A stretch of 7,531 nt of DNA from CAYVMN01 sp964452575 (GTDB lineage: Bacteria > Desulfobacterota > DSM-4660 > Desulfatiglandales > Desulfatiglandaceae), in NCBI GenBank assembly GCA_964452575.1, contig CAYVMN010000208.1:1-7531 (forward strand). Direction: 5' to 3'. The stretch's first letter is position 1, and each line of letters starts with the position of its first letter. The translations under genes and the position numbers were made by a program. Under the pieces are notes generated by a model. That model searched no databases. It saw only the letters and a list, made by a program, of their open reading frames with translations, and had not been told where the DNA came from. This document shows positions 6,695-7,531 of this stretch, piece after piece.

Positions 6695-6798
6695 TATTAT
6701 TAAGCACTAGCAGAAGGTGTATGGCTCAAAGCTGAAACTTACAAATATTTCTCCGTTCCTTAGCCTTATCCAGTTTCAAGTTTCCAGTTTCCAATTTT
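6695..6798. other. Spacer between ferredoxin and DUF2400 gene
   Basis: This 104-base spacer shows no terminator after the ferredoxin, so read-through into the DUF2400 gene is possible. A poor promoter-like pair on the minus strand (TTGTAA, 17 bases, TACACC) lies before the DUF2400 start; I do not trust it. The ferredoxin-proximal end is a heptamer repeat. Confidence 0.5.
6771..6798. repeat. Four-unit heptanucleotide repeat
   Basis: Four consecutive seven-base units in phase on the plus strand: CAGTTTC, AAGTTTC, CAGTTTC, CAATTTT. The run ends exactly at the ferredoxin stop codon. It has the same period and a similar T-rich composition as the repeat at 232-266, so the two probably belong to one class of intergenic heptamer sequence. 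Confidence 0.6.
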
Positions 6799-6996
6799 TC
6801 ATTCCTCTACCCAGGTAATGCAGCTGGACGGGCACATCTTGATGGCCTCATGGACCTCGTCTTCGGGATAATCCTGGAGGTCCGCTACTTCAATAATACC
6901 TGTTTCTTCACTTCTTTTAAACAACTTTGGACAGACCTCTACGCACGAATCGCAGTCAATGCACCCACTGCGGTCGATAGCAGGGACCCTCTTCAT
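6799..6996 (-). CDS. Single-cluster [4Fe-4S] ferredoxin
   Basis: A 65-residue cytoplasmic electron carrier. C12, C15 and C18 (CIDCDSC) with the remote C55 in MCPSSC give the four ligands of one [4Fe-4S] cluster, as in the monocluster ferredoxins of sulfate reducers and Pyrococcus. C22 of the CxxxCP motif is present. A cysteine eight residues before C55, where the Pyrococcus protein has its disulfide partner, is missing; an extra C59 stands four residues after C55. The middle of the protein (29-50) is acidic, as usual for ferredoxins, and lacks the residues of a second cluster. The ATG has AGGAG seven bases upstream. The gene starts a new unit after the rubredoxin terminator. The redox partner cannot be told from the context. 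Confidence 0.93.
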   Translation of the reverse strand: MKRVPAIDRSGCIDCDSCVEVCPKLFKRSEETGIIEVADLQDYPEDEVHEAIKMCPSSCITWVEE

Positions 6997-7024
6997 CCAC
7001 GCTCTCCTGTATCTACTCAGAAAG

Positions 7025-7053
7025 AATATCTACCCATTCAATTGACACACCAA
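7025..7053 (-). promoter_or_regulatory. Candidate promoter for the ferredoxin
   Basis: Minus-strand TTGGTG (7048-7053) and GATATT (7025-7030) lie 17 bases apart, 28 bases or more ahead of the ferredoxin ATG. Each box fits the sigma-70 consensus only moderately (three and four of six). It is favoured by position, directly after the terminator, rather than by sequence quality. Confidence 0.3.
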
Positions 7054-7066
7054 CTTGATCGGGTAC

Positions 7067-7089
7067 AAAAAAGGGGGAAATAATCCCCC
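7067..7089 (-). terminator. Rho-independent terminator of the rubredoxin gene
   Basis: On the minus strand GGGGGA pairs with TCCCCC (7084-7089 with 7073-7078) over a five-base loop, followed at once by six Ts (7067-7072). It lies 31 bases after the rubredoxin stop and should end that transcript before the ferredoxin gene. Confidence 0.9.
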
Positions 7090-7120
7090 AACCTTACAAG
7101 AAAAGTGATGCCTGACCGGG

Positions 7121-7282
7121 CTACGCCATCTTTTCAAACTGGTCTTTCTCTGCCCCGCAGACAGGGCACGTCCAGTCAGCTGGGAGGTCTTCAAACTTTG
7201 TTCCGGCAGGCACCCCATTATCAGGATCCCCTTCGGCAGGATCATAGATATACCCACAAACCGAGCATTCATATTTGTCCAT
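7121..7282 (-). CDS. Rubredoxin
   Basis: A 53-residue one-iron electron carrier of the cytoplasm. Two CxxCG loops, YECSVCGYIYDP (4-15; C6, C9) and WTCPVCGAEKDQF (37-49; C39, C42), supply the four cysteines of the Fe(SCys)4 centre. PAEGDPDNGVPAGTKFEDLP between them is the standard core of short type I rubredoxins, and the length is exactly normal. Rubredoxins pass electrons to superoxide reductase, rubredoxin-oxygen oxidoreductase or rubrerythrin in anaerobes; none of these partners is in the window. The ATG has a near-perfect GGAGG (7289-7293) six bases upstream, suggesting strong translation. The gene is monocistronic at its 3' end because a terminator follows directly. The leader upstream is long and contains hairpins. 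Confidence 0.97.
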   Translation of the reverse strand: MDKYECSVCGYIYDPAEGDPDNGVPAGTKFEDLPADWTCPVCGAEKDQFEKMA

Positions 7283-7531
7283 CTCTCTCCTCCTTTTTTC
7301 AAAATCTGTACCACTTTAGCGCCTTGAAAGAAAGGCTGCCTCCTGCCCGGAGGGAGGACCGTGAGGGTCTTTTTTCCAAAGGACGTAACCCAAATTCTTC
7401 CCCGCCTCTGGAATGCCCCCTTACCTTTAAATACAGGTTTTGCCAGGCAGGGGAGAGGGCACTTCATTGGGACGTCCTTCTATAGGGCTGTTGCGTAACG
7501 AGTTTAAAGACCTCACTGCCGTTCTATGAAA
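7283..7531. other. Long leader/intergenic region upstream of rubredoxin
   Basis: No gene of its own is visible in these 249 bases; the 145-residue minus-strand frame crossing them runs through rubredoxin and its terminator in the wrong frame. A low-quality promoter-like pair on the minus strand is TTTAAA (7503-7508), 18 bases, TATAGA (7479-7484); it would give a leader of about 190 bases. The edge part (7479-7531) translates in one minus-strand frame to a stop-bounded string ending KLVTQQPYRRTSQ, which I recall as a recurrent translated tail in related genomes, so it may be part of a dispersed repeat. Confidence 0.45.
7339..7375. promoter_or_regulatory. Two adjacent hairpins in the rubredoxin leader
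   Basis: CCTCC (7339-7343) pairs with GGAGG (7349-7353) over a five-base loop, and GACC (7357-7360) pairs with GGTC (7366-7369) over a five-base loop. On the plus strand the second hairpin is followed by six Ts (7370-7375), resembling a weak terminator for leftward-to-rightward transcription, but no plus-strand gene precedes it. On the minus strand these structures would lie in the rubredoxin leader, where a CCTCC could also pair with the ribosome binding site. Confidence 0.3.

Noticed and set aside
7042..7069. Plus-strand promoter-like pair: perfect TTGACA, 16 bases, TACAAA
   Set aside because: It would transcribe only antisense to the terminator and rubredoxin; no plus-strand gene follows.
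7030..7467. 145-residue minus-strand frame around rubredoxin
   Set aside because: It covers the rubredoxin gene and its terminator in the wrong frame and lacks recognisable features.
7105..7485. 126-residue plus-strand frame opposite rubredoxin
   Set aside because: Antisense shadow of a certain rubredoxin gene; composition is non-protein-like.

Overview
The window is 7.5 kb of bacterial chromosome. Every convincing gene lies on the minus strand, so the genes read from high to low coordinates. The mix of a rubredoxin, a small [4Fe-4S] ferredoxin, a YkgJ-like cysteine-cluster protein, an HSP20, a Lon-related protease of the AAA_32 type and a Glk-type glucokinase fits an anaerobic Gram-negative bacterium. 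The most likely group is Desulfobacterota (the former Deltaproteobacteria). That placement is inferred from gene content and family flavour; the window has no rRNA or other firm phylogenetic marker.

Layout in transcription order. (1) 7283-7531: non-coding leader with two small hairpins and no recognisable gene. (2) 7121-7282: a 53-residue rubredoxin with a strong ribosome binding site, followed by a clear rho-independent terminator at 7067-7089. (3) 6799-6996: a 65-residue ferredoxin in a new transcription unit. (4) 6695-6798: a short spacer with a heptamer repeat. (5) 5861-6694: a TIGR02757/DUF2400 protein, followed after 2 bases by (6) 4944-5858: a TIGR01777-type NAD(P)-dependent epimerase-like protein. 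(7) 4828-4943: a spacer with a plausible promoter overlapped by a short dyad. (8) 4381-4827: an HSP20 small heat-shock protein. (9) 1830-4322: a Lon-related protease of 830 residues. (10) 1306-1833: a CxxCxxCC/YkgJ-like protein that overlaps the protease gene by GTGA. (11) 321-1322: glucokinase, overlapping gene 10 by 17 bases. (12) 1-320: no real gene, but a degenerate seven-base repeat in two opposed orientations.

How the genes may work together: HSP20 (holdase) and the Lon-like protease make a natural protein quality-control pair with no terminator between them. The protease, cysteine-cluster protein and glucokinase genes overlap, so they are almost certainly co-transcribed and translationally coupled. 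Rubredoxin and ferredoxin are one-electron carriers of anaerobic metabolism or oxidative-stress defence, but the terminator separates them. I find no CRISPR array, insertion sequence, tRNA, prophage or defence island. I do not see a new multi-gene system. The most unusual items are the heptamer repeats, the altered P-loop of the protease, the possible control elements in front of hsp20 and the structured leader of rubredoxin.
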